NCBI GenBank assembly: GCA_902800395.1
Contig: CADCEC010000010.1
Coordinates: 92,122 to 156,121, forward strand
Reading direction: 5' to 3'
Length of the DNA: 64,000 nt
DNA from: an uncultured Bacteroidota bacterium
GTDB lineage: Bacteria; Bacteroidota; Bacteroidia; Bacteroidales; P3
Shown here one piece after another: positions 1-9,200 of this stretch (position 1 is its first letter; every line of letters begins with the position of its first letter). The notes below the pieces were generated by a model. It was not told the origin of the DNA. It searched no databases and worked only from the letters and a program-made list of their open reading frames with translations. Both the position numbers and the translations under genes were made by a program.

Positions 1-1
1 T

Positions 2-529
2 ATGTTAACGGCCCCGTTGCGGGCACGATTTGGTATCAATAGTCGATTGGAGTATTATGATACTGAGACACTAACAAAGATTGTTAACCGATCGGCGGGG
101 CTCCTGCAGGTGAAGATTACCAGCGAGAGTGCCATCGAGATTGCGCGGCGTTCACGCGGCACTCCCCGTATCGCCAACCGCCTGTTGCGCCGTGTGCGCG
201 ACTTCGCGCAGGTGAAGGGCGACGGCACCATCACCCTCGACATCGCCCGCTATGCCTTGCAGGCTCTCAATGTCGACCGCAACGGCTTGGACGATATGGA
301 TATCCGCATCCTCTCCACCATCATCGACAAGTTCAAGGGCGGCCCTGTGGGTGTCAATACCATTGCCACCGCCGTCGGCGAGGAGGCCGGTACGGTGGAG
401 GAGGTTTACGAACCTTACCTCATCCAGGAGGGCTACCTGATGCGCACCCCCCGTGGCCGCGAAGCCACCATGCTTGCCTACCAGCACCTCGGCAAGATTA
501 AGCAGGGCTCCCAGCAGGAACTATTCTAA
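2..529 (+). CDS. ruvB: Holliday junction branch migration helicase RuvB, C-terminal part (5' truncated by window)
   Basis: This is the last 175 codons of RuvB; the start lies before the window. RuvB is the AAA+ motor that, with RuvA and RuvC, drives branch migration of Holliday junctions in the cytoplasm. The visible part opens with [11 protein letters not shown], which belongs to the AAA+ core just before the small helical lid. It continues with the sensor-2 segment [20 protein letters not shown] and ends in the winged-helix DNA-binding domain with [17 protein letters not shown]. The frame is intact to the TAA at 527-529. About half of the usual ~340 residues is present, and the Walker motifs are outside the window. 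No terminator with a U-tract follows; instead there is the repeat region at 550-605. Confidence 0.97.
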   Translation: MLTAPLRARFGINSRLEYYDTETLTKIVNRSAGLLQVKITSESAIEIARRSRGTPRIANRLLRRVRDFAQVKGDGTITLDIARYALQALNVDRNGLDDMDIRILSTIIDKFKGGPVGVNTIATAVGEEAGTVEEVYEPYLIQEGYLMRTPRGREATMLAYQHLGKIKQGSQQELF

Positions 530-549
530 CTACCTGTGTTTTACCACAC

Positions 550-605
550 TTCTACCATTGTTTTCCCATTTAAATGAAAGAACAATGGTAGAACAATGGT
601 AGAAC
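550..605. repeat. 13-bp inverted repeat overlapping an 11-bp tandem repeat
   Basis: TTCTACCATTGTT at 550-562 is the exact reverse complement of AACAATGGTAGAA at 581-593, with an 18-nt loop. The right arm is also the first copy of a perfect 11-bp tandem repeat, AACAATGGTAG at 581-591 and 592-602. The left arm can therefore pair with either copy. No U-tract follows on either strand, so this is not a standard intrinsic terminator. It lies 20 nt after ruvB and could be a processing or attenuation structure or a protein-binding site; the function is not known. Confidence 0.7.
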
Positions 606-655
606 AGAGGTTGAAATGGTTGATTGCAAGGAGGTTACAGTGATGTAAAAATAGC

Positions 656-687
656 CCGAAATGTTAAAAAATCTTAACAAATGTTAA
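656..687. promoter_or_regulatory. Alternating TGTTAA/TTAACA half-sites upstream of a T9SS cargo gene
   Basis: Three half-sites alternate in orientation: TGTTAA 662-667, TTAACA 674-679 and TGTTAA 682-687. This gives two overlapping imperfect palindromes about 60 nt before the next gene. The 18-mer CCGAAATGTTAAAAAATC at 656-673 recurs exactly at 63592-63609, in front of another secreted-protein gene. The arrangement resembles an operator for a dimeric regulator; that is inference from shape and recurrence only. Confidence 0.45.
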
Positions 688-692
688 ATATA

Positions 693-721
693 TGACCCAA
701 AAACAGCCCCTCGTCGTCTTA
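693..721 (+). promoter_or_regulatory. 29-nt upstream element shared with the 3932-aa cargo gene (copy 1)
   Basis: The stretch starts TGACCCAAAAAC and ends CGTCTTA. It matches 24 of 29 positions with 6070-6098, which lies upstream of the giant T9SS cargo gene. Both copies are preceded within 3-4 nt by GTTAAA. Here the element ends close to the start codon of the cargo gene, so it may sit in the 5' untranslated region or core promoter. No TAnnTTTG box was found between 600 and 747. Confidence 0.45.
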
Positions 722-746
722 ATTGTATAGAGGAATATTTTGGATT

Positions 747-3323
747 TTGAAAAAAGCCGTACTTCTCACGCTCCTTTTACTGGCTGGTTGCATGACGCAA
801 GCCCAGCAGGTTGAGCCCAGCCTGTCGGGTACTGATTTCTGGGTCTCCTTCATGCCGAATTATGGTGACGTTGGGGTTCACAATATCTGGATTGCTTCTG
901 CCGAGGACTGCACCGTGCATATAGTAAACGCAGACTCGTCGTGGAGCACCACCACGTCTGTCGCCGCCAACCAGGTGAAAAGTGTATATGTGCCAAGGCC
1001 AGACATTCAAACAGTCTACGGTGGTCGGAGGCTGAACTGCAGTTGGCACATCACTACGTCGGCTCCCGCCAGCGTCTATGCCTCCAATTTTATTTCAGCA
1101 TCCCATGACATTACGGCTATTTTGCCCACCTCGACGTTGCGACGGGAGTACATGACGCAGTCTTACGACGCCGGCAGCGATCAGGAAGTGGCCATCGTGG
1201 CCCCATACGACAGCACACGTTTACAATTTGACTTGGCCGGTAACCTGCTCGATCCGAATAATCATACGGTCATCTATGCCGGTCAAACACGGCATGTTAC
1301 GCTTATGCGCGGAGATGTCTACCTTCTCCAAGGCCGCCAGGGTCTCGATGGTTGCCGTTTTGCGGCGAACAAGTCTATAGCGGTGTTCCAGGGTCATATT
1401 TGTGCAACTGTCCCCTATGGCAGTGCCGCCTGCGACCATCTCTACGAACAATGCATCCCCACCGAATATTGGGGGCAGCATTTCGTCGTGATGCCAACTA
1501 CGGATAGAAGTGTCTACCGCAATGAAATCATGGACTCGCTAGGGAACATAATAGGTTATGGTGACACGGCCGGGAACTGCATGGGCGACATGGTAAGGGT
1601 GACGGCATTGAACGACAACTGCGTGGTTACGGTGGGAGACCGCGTGGCCGATACCCTCGCCGCCGGCGAGTCCTACCATTTCCTTCTCGCCAATCGGCCG
1701 CAGGAAGTGTATGGTTTTGATTTTTATCAGCCAATCATTGCCATCGCTTTGGACTGGGATTTCTATCAGAGCGATGCGTTGCCCGTCAACACCTCGGAAC
1801 CCGCCACGGTGTCTTTTTACATCAGCGGAACCACCTTTGGCGGCACTCCCGGCGATCCGGCCATGGTGGTGGTGCCTCCCATCGAACAGGGTGTCCACCA
1901 CGCTGTAGTCGCCGCTTACAATACGGGACGTACGCATAGCCATTACCTCAACATCCTGGCACCCGACAGGGACACTTCGCTGGTTACCATTGACGGACAG
2001 AGCATAGCATCCTACTTTTCCCCCACGGCGGATGGAATCAGCTGGGCGAGGCTCGTCATCGACACGGGCGTCCATGTCGTTGACGCCGACTCGGGTCGTT
2101 TTGTCGCCACCTTTTATGGGTTGGGAGACGCGGAGTCATACGCTTACATCGCCAGTACGGCATTGAGAAAAATCGATTATTTCCTGCAGGCCGACCGTTA
2201 TTCCGTTTGTCCGGGCGACACAGTCTGCGTCGCTGTCCGTTTTGACAATGACAGCCTCAGCGTGAGCTGGGAACTCGACGGTGTCCCGCTCGCCACAACC
2301 GGCGACTCGATACGCATAGTCCTCGACAGCGTGGGGCAGCACTATGTGACAGGGACAATATGGCCGTTGGGGATAGAGAAAACGGTGTGTATCATCGTCA
2401 ACCCAGTCTACTCCGGCTATGAGGCCGATACTGTCTGTGCCGGAGACAGCCTTCTCTGGCATGGGCAATGGGTGGCAAGCGGTGGCCTCCCACTCGCGGA
2501 CACGCTGCAGACCGTGACCGGGTGCGATTCGATAGTCTCCCTGCAACTCACCGTTCTGAATGTCCTGCGGCCCTTCTTTACCCTAGAAACCGACTGCGAG
2601 CACTACCGTTACAGCATCCTCGGCACCTTTGTGGGCGACACCACGGGCTATGCCCTTGAGTGGCAGTCCACACCGCCCGACGCCTCCCTCGCTGGGCAGC
2701 CGTGGGACAGCCTCAGCCTTTCGCCATCGACCACCACCACCTATCGTTTCGCCATCGAGGGGCGCTGCCCCTTCGATACCTCCTTCATGCTTCAGCCCAT
2801 CTCCTGGCCGGTGGCCGATATGACGGTGCTACCCGAGGTGCTCAGCGTCGACCATCTCGACTTTGAAGCCTATGACCATAGCCTCAATGCAACCATTCGT
2901 CACTGGTGGGTCGACGGTCGATACGCTGGCGACGAGTCGGTGCTTTATGATAGGGGAAATGCGTTGGAAGATAGTCTGCTGCTTACGTTAGTGGCAGTCA
3001 ACGAGGCTTGTGCCGACACCCTTGTACGCGTTATTCCGATAACACACGCTGTTGTGTGGGCACCCAATGTTTTCACTCCCGGAGGCCCCGACAACAATCT
3101 CTTTGCCCCGGTGCTCAACGAGAGTGTTGCCGAGGAGCTTTATATCTATAACCGGCAGGGGCTGCTCGTGGCTCATGTCGAAGGGGACAATCCTTTATGG
3201 GATGGCACGTATGACGGTACACCCTGCTCGCAGGGAGCCTATGTCTGGGTGCTTTTTTATCGCACCAGCCACAAACCCTCCCAGCTTCAGAAAGTCGTTG
3301 GAACAGTGCTACTCCTAAAATAA
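747..3323 (+). CDS. Secreted IgGFc-binding-like protein with T9SS type B (CHU_C) sorting domain
   Basis: A large surface or secreted protein of about 859 residues. The N-terminus is a signal peptide rich in leucine (KKAVLLTLLLLAGC), with a possible lipobox LLAGC or an AQA signal peptidase I site a few residues on. The following GTDFWVSFMPNYG segment is typical of the IgGFc-binding N-terminal domain family. A WHGQW...GCDSIVSLQL module sits around residue 590, and the same type of module occurs in the two paralogues at 21180-28090. The last ~90 residues (APNVFTPGGPDNN ... WDGTYDG ... GAYVWVLFY) match the gliding-motility-associated C-terminal domain used for T9SS export. No ATG is available upstream. 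I chose the TTG at 747, directly before AAA AAA; an earlier TTG at 723 is possible. Ligand and role are unknown. Confidence 0.85.
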   Translation: MKKAVLLTLLLLAGCMTQAQQVEPSLSGTDFWVSFMPNYGDVGVHNIWIASAEDCTVHIVNADSSWSTTTSVAANQVKSVYVPRPDIQTVYGGRRLNCSWHITTSAPASVYASNFISASHDITAILPTSTLRREYMTQSYDAGSDQEVAIVAPYDSTRLQFDLAGNLLDPNNHTVIYAGQTRHVTLMRGDVYLLQGRQGLDGCRFAANKSIAVFQGHICATVPYGSAACDHLYEQCIPTEYWGQHFVVMPTTDRSVYRNEIMDSLGNIIGYGDTAGNCMGDMVRVTALNDNCVVTVGDRVADTLAAGESYHFLLANRPQEVYGFDFYQPIIAIALDWDFYQSDALPVNTSEPATVSFYISGTTFGGTPGDPAMVVVPPIEQGVHHAVVAAYNTGRTHSHYLNILAPDRDTSLVTIDGQSIASYFSPTADGISWARLVIDTGVHVVDADSGRFVATFYGLGDAESYAYIASTALRKIDYFLQADRYSVCPGDTVCVAVRFDNDSLSVSWELDGVPLATTGDSIRIVLDSVGQHYVTGTIWPLGIEKTVCIIVNPVYSGYEADTVCAGDSLLWHGQWVASGGLPLADTLQTVTGCDSIVSLQLTVLNVLRPFFTLETDCEHYRYSILGTFVGDTTGYALEWQSTPPDASLAGQPWDSLSLSPSTTTTYRFAIEGRCPFDTSFMLQPISWPVADMTVLPEVLSVDHLDFEAYDHSLNATIRHWWVDGRYAGDESVLYDRGNALEDSLLLTLVAVNEACADTLVRVIPITHAVVWAPNVFTPGGPDNNLFAPVLNESVAEELYIYNRQGLLVAHVEGDNPLWDGTYDGTPCSQGAYVWVLFYRTSHKPSQLQKVVGTVLLLK

Positions 3324-3325
3324 GT

Positions 3326-3356
3326 TTTGCTATGTAAAATAATTGTCGTATTTTTG
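3326..3356 (+). promoter_or_regulatory. Bacteroidota-type promoter for the hutI operon
   Basis: TTTG at 3326-3329 (-33 element) is followed after exactly 19 nt by TATTTTTG at 3349-3356 (-7 element TAnnTTTG). This predicts transcription starting near 3361, giving a leader of about 20 nt before the hutI ATG at 3381. It begins 3 nt after the stop of the cargo gene, so the two genes are probably separate units. Confidence 0.8.
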
Positions 3357-3380
3357 CAGCCAAATTAATAGTTGTAAAAT

Positions 3381-4616
3381 ATGCGAACACTGGTTAAGAA
3401 TATCAAAGAGTTGGTGGGGGTGGAGACCTCGCCGAAGCAGCGGAAAGAGGGCAGGGAAATGTCTGTGCTGGAGACCGTCAAGGATGCCTATCTGGTTATC
3501 GAGGACGGCAAGGTAAGGGCTTTCGGTGAGATGAAGGATTTGAAGGAGGAGAGTGCCGACTGCGTGGTGGATGCTACGGGGAGGTTGGTTTTTCCATCGT
3601 TCTGTGACTCTCACACCCATCTTGTCTACGCCAACTCGCGAGAACATGAATTTGTCGACAAAATTCGTGGCCTCAGCTATGAGGAAATAGCGAAGAGGGG
3701 AGGGGGTATCCTCAATTCGGCCAAAGCTACTGCGGCGGCCTCGGAGAACGAACTATACGATATGGCTCAGCGTCGCCTCGAGGAAGTGATGCGTCTGGGT
3801 ACGGGAGCCATCGAGATAAAGAGCGGCTACGGTCTCTCGACCGAAAGCGAGTTGAAACTGTTGCGTGTCATCCGACGCCTTAAGGAAAACTCGCCTTTAA
3901 CCATCAAATCGAACTTCCTCGGCGCCCACGGCATCCCGATGGAGTATCGTGGACATCAGGAGGACTATGTCGACTTGGTTATCAACGAGATGATTCCGAA
4001 GGTGGCGGCCGAAGGGTTGGCCGACTTCATCGATGTGTTCTGCGACCAGGGCTTCTTCACTGTCGAGGATACCGCACGTATACTCGAGGCTGGCATCAAG
4101 TATGGCATGAAGCCGAAGATTCACGCCAACGAGATGGCCGTCTCAGGCGGTGTACAGGTGGGAGTGAAATACGGTGCCATCTCTGTCGACCACCTTGAGC
4201 AGATGGGCGATGCGGAGATAGAATGCCTGAAAGGCACCGAGACGATGCCTACTATTCTTCCCGGCTGCGCCTTCTTCCTCAACCTGCCGCTCTCGCCGGC
4301 CCGCAGGATGATTGACGCGGGTTTGCCCGTGGCTATGGCCTCCGACTACAACCCTGGTACCTCGCCCTCGGGCAACATGCAGCTCATTCTCTCGATGGCC
4401 TGCATCCGTTATCGCCTGACCCCCGAAGAGGCTTTCAACGCCACTACCCTCAATACGGCATACGCCATGGGTGTTAGTGACCAGTTGGGCTCGATGGCTG
4501 TCGGCAAGAAGGCCAATTTCTATATTACCAAGCCCATCCCGAGCTATGAATATATGCCTTATGCCTACGGCGAAAACAAGGTGGAGCGTGTGTTCCTCAA
4601 CGGCAAAGAAGTATGA
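3381..4616 (+). CDS. hutI: Imidazolonepropionase
   Basis: HutI hydrolyses 4-imidazolone-5-propionate to N-formimidoyl-L-glutamate, the third step of histidine breakdown, in the cytoplasm. The 411-residue length is normal. It is a metal-dependent amidohydrolase: the first metal ligands are in DSHTHLVYA (His78, His80), with further family motifs [16 protein letters not shown] and [13 protein letters not shown] downstream. A strong promoter precedes it. The ATG start is supported by the predicted transcription start about 20 nt upstream. Its stop overlaps the start of the ABC transporter gene by 4 nt (ATGA). The usual partners hutH, hutU and ftcD are not in the window. Confidence 0.95.
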   Translation: MRTLVKNIKELVGVETSPKQRKEGREMSVLETVKDAYLVIEDGKVRAFGEMKDLKEESADCVVDATGRLVFPSFCDSHTHLVYANSREHEFVDKIRGLSYEEIAKRGGGILNSAKATAAASENELYDMAQRRLEEVMRLGTGAIEIKSGYGLSTESELKLLRVIRRLKENSPLTIKSNFLGAHGIPMEYRGHQEDYVDLVINEMIPKVAAEGLADFIDVFCDQGFFTVEDTARILEAGIKYGMKPKIHANEMAVSGGVQVGVKYGAISVDHLEQMGDAEIECLKGTETMPTILPGCAFFLNLPLSPARRMIDAGLPVAMASDYNPGTSPSGNMQLILSMACIRYRLTPEEAFNATTLNTAYAMGVSDQLGSMAVGKKANFYITKPIPSYEYMPYAYGENKVERVFLNGKEV

Positions 4617-5266
4617 TTAAAGCAACAAATATCAACAAGAGTTACGGGGATTTGCATGTGCTGCGTGACATCTCGTTGGAAATCAATCAGGGCGAGGTTG
4701 TCAGCATTGTCGGTCCTTCTGGAGCGGGAAAGACAACCTTGCTTCAGATTCTCGGCACATTGGACCGTCCAGACACGGGGGTCCTGCGCTATGGGGAGAC
4801 GGATGTGTTCAATCTGAAAGAGAAAGAGTTGGCGCGTTTCCGGAACGAGCATATCGGCTTCGTTTTCCAAGCTCACCACCTACTGCCGGAATTTACGGCT
4901 TTGGAGAATGTCTGCATACCAGCCCTTATCAAGGGAGAGAGAATGAAGGAGGTCTCGGAGAGGGCTATGGAGTTGCTTTCGTTCATGCATGTGGACCACC
5001 GGGCGACCCACAAGCCTCAGGCTATGAGTGGAGGGGAACAGCAGCGTGTGGCGGTAGCCAGAGCATTGATAAATAGTCCGTTGGCAGTTCTTGCGGATGA
5101 GCCTTCGGGGAACCTCGACAGCCACCATGCCCGTGAGCTTCATGAACTTTTCTTCCGCCTCCGCGAGCAGTACAACCAAACCTTTGTCATCGTCACCCAC
5201 AATGAGGAACTGGCCGCTATGGCCGACCGTAAAATAACAATCATCGATGGAAAAAACGCAGAATAA
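4613..5266 (+). CDS. lolD: ABC transporter ATP-binding protein, LolD/MacB family
   Basis: A 217-residue cytoplasmic ATPase of the LolD type, which powers release of lipoproteins from the inner membrane when paired with LolC/E-type permeases. Motifs present: Walker A GPSGAGKT (34-41), Q-loop [12 protein letters not shown], signature MSGGEQQ (138-144), Walker B LAVLADEP (157-164) followed by SGNLD, and the H-loop histidine in IVTHNEE (His196). No permease gene lies next to it, so the exact substrate is inferred from family resemblance; MacB-like or FtsE-like roles are possible. It overlaps hutI by 4 nt and the downstream rlmB by 20 nt, implying translational coupling. Confidence 0.85.
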   Translation: MIKATNINKSYGDLHVLRDISLEINQGEVVSIVGPSGAGKTTLLQILGTLDRPDTGVLRYGETDVFNLKEKELARFRNEHIGFVFQAHHLLPEFTALENVCIPALIKGERMKEVSERAMELLSFMHVDHRATHKPQAMSGGEQQRVAVARALINSPLAVLADEPSGNLDSHHARELHELFFRLREQYNQTFVIVTHNEELAAMADRKITIIDGKNAE

Positions 5267-5990
5267 ACAACAGGTCATTTATGGCCTTCGTCCCGTCATC
5301 GAAGCCCTTGCCAGTGGGCAGCAAGTGGAACGTGTCTTGATTCAGAATGGACTCAATTCCTCCCTTCTTAACGAATTGAGATCCAAGTTGAAGGAGTGCG
5401 ATGTCCCTTTCCAGTATGTCCCTGTAGAGAAACTCAATAAGATGACCACAGGCAATCACCAAGGAGTGGTGGCGACGATAGCGGCGGTCAAGTACCATAG
5501 TTTTATGGAACTGGTGGAGACATTGCCCGAGATGGCGACGGTGGTGTTGCTCGACCATGTGACCGACGTGCGCAATATGGGAGCTATTGCCCGCACAGCC
5601 GAGTGTACGGGTGTCAGCGCCCTTGTTGTCCCCGACCACGGAAGTGCTGCCATCAATGAGGATGCTGTGAAGACCTCCAGTGGCGCCCTGTTGCGGTTGC
5701 CTGTCTGTCGTGAGCAAAACTTAAAGACGGTTGTTAATCTGGCAAAACAATATGGCTATCAAGTTGTTGCTGCTACAGAGAAGGGGGCTGTACACTATCG
5801 CGAGGTCAATTTCCGTCAGCCTACCCTCCTTGTCATGGGAAATGAAGAAACGGGTATCAGTACGGAGCTGTTGAAGATGAGCGATGTGCGGGCAAAATTA
5901 CCCATTGTGGGCGAGGTGGCCTCATTGAACGTCAGTGTCGCCGCCGGCGTTTTTATGTACGAAGCCCTCGAACAACGTCTGAAAGGCTGA
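5247..5990 (+). CDS. rlmB: 23S rRNA (guanosine-2'-O)-methyltransferase RlmB/TrmH family
   Basis: A SPOUT-class S-adenosylmethionine-dependent RNA ribose methyltransferase of 247 residues. The N-terminal RNA-binding domain begins with [12 protein letters not shown] and contains [10 protein letters not shown]. The catalytic knot shows motif 1 ([16 protein letters not shown]), motif 2 ([12 protein letters not shown]) and motif 3 ([16 protein letters not shown]). RlmB methylates G2251 of 23S rRNA in E. coli; the family also includes TrmH-like tRNA enzymes, so the substrate is inferred. The gene starts inside the end of lolD (20-nt overlap) and is followed by an intrinsic terminator. Confidence 0.93.
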   Translation: MEKTQNKQQVIYGLRPVIEALASGQQVERVLIQNGLNSSLLNELRSKLKECDVPFQYVPVEKLNKMTTGNHQGVVATIAAVKYHSFMELVETLPEMATVVLLDHVTDVRNMGAIARTAECTGVSALVVPDHGSAAINEDAVKTSSGALLRLPVCREQNLKTVVNLAKQYGYQVVAATEKGAVHYREVNFRQPTLLVMGNEETGISTELLKMSDVRAKLPIVGEVASLNVSVAAGVFMYEALEQRLKG

Positions 5991-6010
5991 AAACCTGTTT
6001 GTTGGCAAAG

Positions 6011-6050
6011 GAAACGTCGCTGGTTCGAGACTGGTGACGTTTCTTTTTTT
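6011..6050 (+). terminator. Intrinsic terminator after rlmB
   Basis: GAAACGTC at 6011-6018 pairs with GACGTTTC at 6035-6042; the stem can be extended inward with G-U pairs. A run of seven T follows directly. The hairpin begins 20 nt after the rlmB stop and ends the hutI-lolD-rlmB unit. Confidence 0.85.
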
Positions 6051-6069
6051 CGTAAAAAAAGTTAAAGTT

Positions 6070-6098
6070 TGACCCAAAAACGACGCTTCGCCGTCTTA
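6070..6098 (+). promoter_or_regulatory. 29-nt upstream element shared with the 859-aa cargo gene (copy 2)
   Basis: The stretch begins TGACCCAAAAAC and ends CGTCTTA; it is preceded by GTTAAA. It matches 24 of 29 positions with 693-721. In this copy the middle can form a small hairpin, GACG pairing with CGTC around CTTCGC. It lies about 80 nt before the -7 box at 6181 and 167 nt before the giant gene, the distance expected of a regulator site rather than a core promoter. Confidence 0.45.
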
Positions 6099-6180
6099 TA
6101 TATGAAGCCTCGAAAATGGAGAGTTCGAAACGAGAAAGGCTTTTTTTTATAGATTTTACGCGTATGTAAAAAAAAGTTTG

Positions 6181-6188
6181 TATATTTG
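6181..6188 (+). promoter_or_regulatory. Probable -7 box for the 3932-aa cargo gene
   Basis: TATATTTG matches TAnnTTTG. No TTTG is found at the -33 position; the spacing region is A/T runs. The predicted leader is about 70 nt. A missing -33 would fit a promoter that needs an activator, perhaps through the element at 6070-6098. Confidence 0.5.
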
Positions 6189-6264
6189 CGTTTGGTTTGT
6201 ACCCGTCCCAAGGGAGGGGTATGATGTACAAATAGCTGATTGACAAAAAATAAAAAGTAATAAT

Positions 6265-9200
6265 ATGAAACTGAGATTTTTCTTGACAGGAGTAATTTTT
6301 GTGTTTTCCGGGCTTGTCTCGCGTGGACAGGTGGTGGAGGCGCTGTATCAAGGCTTCGAGAATGGCGAAACCTCTCGAGTGTCGGCGACGCCGACATCGA
6401 GTATGGCTTACTCGACGACATACCATGCGTCGGGTAGTCGTTCGCTGGAGCTGTCGCAGTCGAACACAGAAGATGTGACGTTGTATCTTGACACGTTGGA
6501 TTTCACGAATGATCTGACAATAAGGTACATTTCGCTGTATTTTGACCATATCTGCAAAGTGCCGAGGGATGATGGCGCGTATCAGATGTGTGCCATATAC
6601 TTCAAGAGGCCGAATCAACCGGACTGGACGAGAGTCACTAACACCTACTACAATATGACGGAAGGCGGTAGTTCTGCTTTCAGTAGTCTGCAGTATTTCA
6701 ATAATAACTCGTACCCGGAATGGGAAGGAAATGCTCCGATAACGAATGATATTTGGAAGAGCGAACGTTTCGATTTCAATAATGTCATCATTCCGTCGCT
6801 TGCTCCGGAAGAGAGAAAGCTGATGTTCAAATTCGTGATTCGGCAGAAAACGAGTTCGGGAGCCGCCACTGGCAAGTGGCTGCTCGACAACGTCAAGGTG
6901 AATGCGAGCTCGGAAATGATGGTGCGACCGAAACTGAAGATGGCCATGTATCCGGATCTGTATTATCATCCCAACAGCCGCGGTGCGCGCATAGAGTTGA
7001 ATGCCACGACGACGTTGGCGGCGAATATCGACCCCGATTCAGTGTATCTGATTTACCGCGTGGGTAGCGACCCGACGCCTGTCAGGGTGCCCATGGCGCA
7101 GGTGACGGGTAGGACGAACTACTTCCGTTGCCAGATTCCTTTCTTTGGCTATGACACGCTGATGGCGTTCTACTGTGTGGCAAAGGATGCAACGAACAAC
7201 CACAATGCGGCTCGTTTCCCAGCGCAGGAAGGAGGCTGGCAGGAGTATGCTTGTGTGCGAGGCGTGGAGCAGCCGGGAGTGGAACGCCCCGGTTTTGTGG
7301 GCACTACATCGACCGCTGACTTCCCGTTCCCGTGGTATGCTGACAACCGTAGCGAGTGGGTTTTCGACTCTGCTTTGATGGCCGAAGCAGGCTACAAGGC
7401 TGGTACCATCACTGCCCTGCGATTCACCACAGGAGCACACACGAATAATGTGACGCGTCAGCAGGTACGCATCATGATGAAGAATGTGCCGACGGACTAT
7501 ACCGTTGATACCTCGGTGTATGAAAGCTACCCCTACACGGAATCGTATATGCATACGGTGTATGATTCGGCGCTGACCATTCCCGAAAGGAATGTCGGCG
7601 GCACCTTTACGATTCAGCTGCAGGATTCGTTCTACTATGCAGGTAAGGATCTTGTGATGCAGATGGCATATCATAATCCCTCGGATATGACGGCCACCTC
7701 GGTGAAGACCATTTCGATGTGTCCCGGTAAGCCGACAATATGGATCACCGCTAGTGAGGCAGATTATGGGCGTAGTGGATTTACCCTTACTGTTCCCAAC
7801 AAAAAGTCGACGCGGCGTCCTGCCATCGTCATCACCCAGCGGAAGAACATCCCGTTGCTGTATGACATGGGATTTGTTACGGACACCGCTTCGCCGGAGT
7901 ATGGCTTGGTGACGCCGAACCACGATGTGCCGATGACACCCACGGACCATAGTCTGCAGGTGAGATTGAAGAACTGGGGTGCGTTGACGGCCAATGCCAT
8001 CCGCATCAGTTATAGCATTGACGGTACGGTGAACGGCTATTATGACTGGAGTGGCACGCTGGCTGGCGGTGCTGTGCAGATGATAACCATTGCGCCGAAT
8101 GTGCCGCTGACAGCAGGTTTCCACACACTGAGAGTGTGGGTGGAGGACTCGCTGACGGCGGGTGGACAGCGTTACCGCGACCACGAGCCGTACAACGATA
8201 CGGTTTATTCGGAGTTTGTCGTCTGCGAGGGCCCGATGCACGGAGTGCGCTATGTCGGCGGCACGAACCGCGACTTCAACACGCTGGAGGAGTTCCTTTA
8301 TGCGTTGAGCCGCTGCGGCGTCGACGACACCCTCGTGGTGAAGCTGGCCGCCGGCCAATATAAGCCTGCCACGATGCTGGCTTTCTCCGGTTCGTCGGCG
8401 AGCAACTATGTGGTGTTCGAGCCGAGGACCAACAATGTGACATTCTATGCCGATGCGACGGTGCCGGAAGCTGTGGCAACGGAGATATTGAATCTGGAAC
8501 AGGTCTCCAATGTGCGCTTCCGCAACATCAAGTTCGTGCGCCGTACGGCGACTGAGGACACCACCGTGCTGGAGAGTATGGTGAGGATGGGCATCAATAC
8601 GGTGAACTGCCGTTTCGAAGGATGCTCGTTCATCGACAGTGTGGCGAATCCTGTAGCAACGCTGCGTATCAATTCGTTGGTTAATAGCGGTTATGCCAAC
8701 GGCATCATCATTGATGGCTGTACCTTCAGAGGCGGCAAGGTGGGTGTGGATTTGAGAGGTATCGCCGAAGATGCCCTTTCGCAAAATAACAAAGTGTCGC
8801 GCAGCCTCTTCTATAACCAGTACGAGAGTGCTATCAACGTGCAGAACCAGACGAATGTGGTGATTGAGAAAAACGAGATGTACGATGTGTTGAGCAACAC
8901 GAGCTATGTGCTGCTGGTGAGCGAGTGCTATGGTGCATCGAAGTTTCTGGCGAACAAGATTTATACCAGTCACGGAGCTGGAGCCATGGGTGTGAGTATG
9001 GCAGTGGGTACGTCGTCGCAGCGAATCCTGATAGCGAACAACATGGTGGTGGGCAACGACGACGGAAGTGCGAACCTGATGCGTTCGCCGCTGAACATCA
9101 TCCAGGCCAGCTATACCGATGTGGTTTATAACTCGGTGAAGATGACGGCTACGACGCGCAGCAACATCGCCGCAGCGACCCTTGGCGGCGGCAGCCTGCT

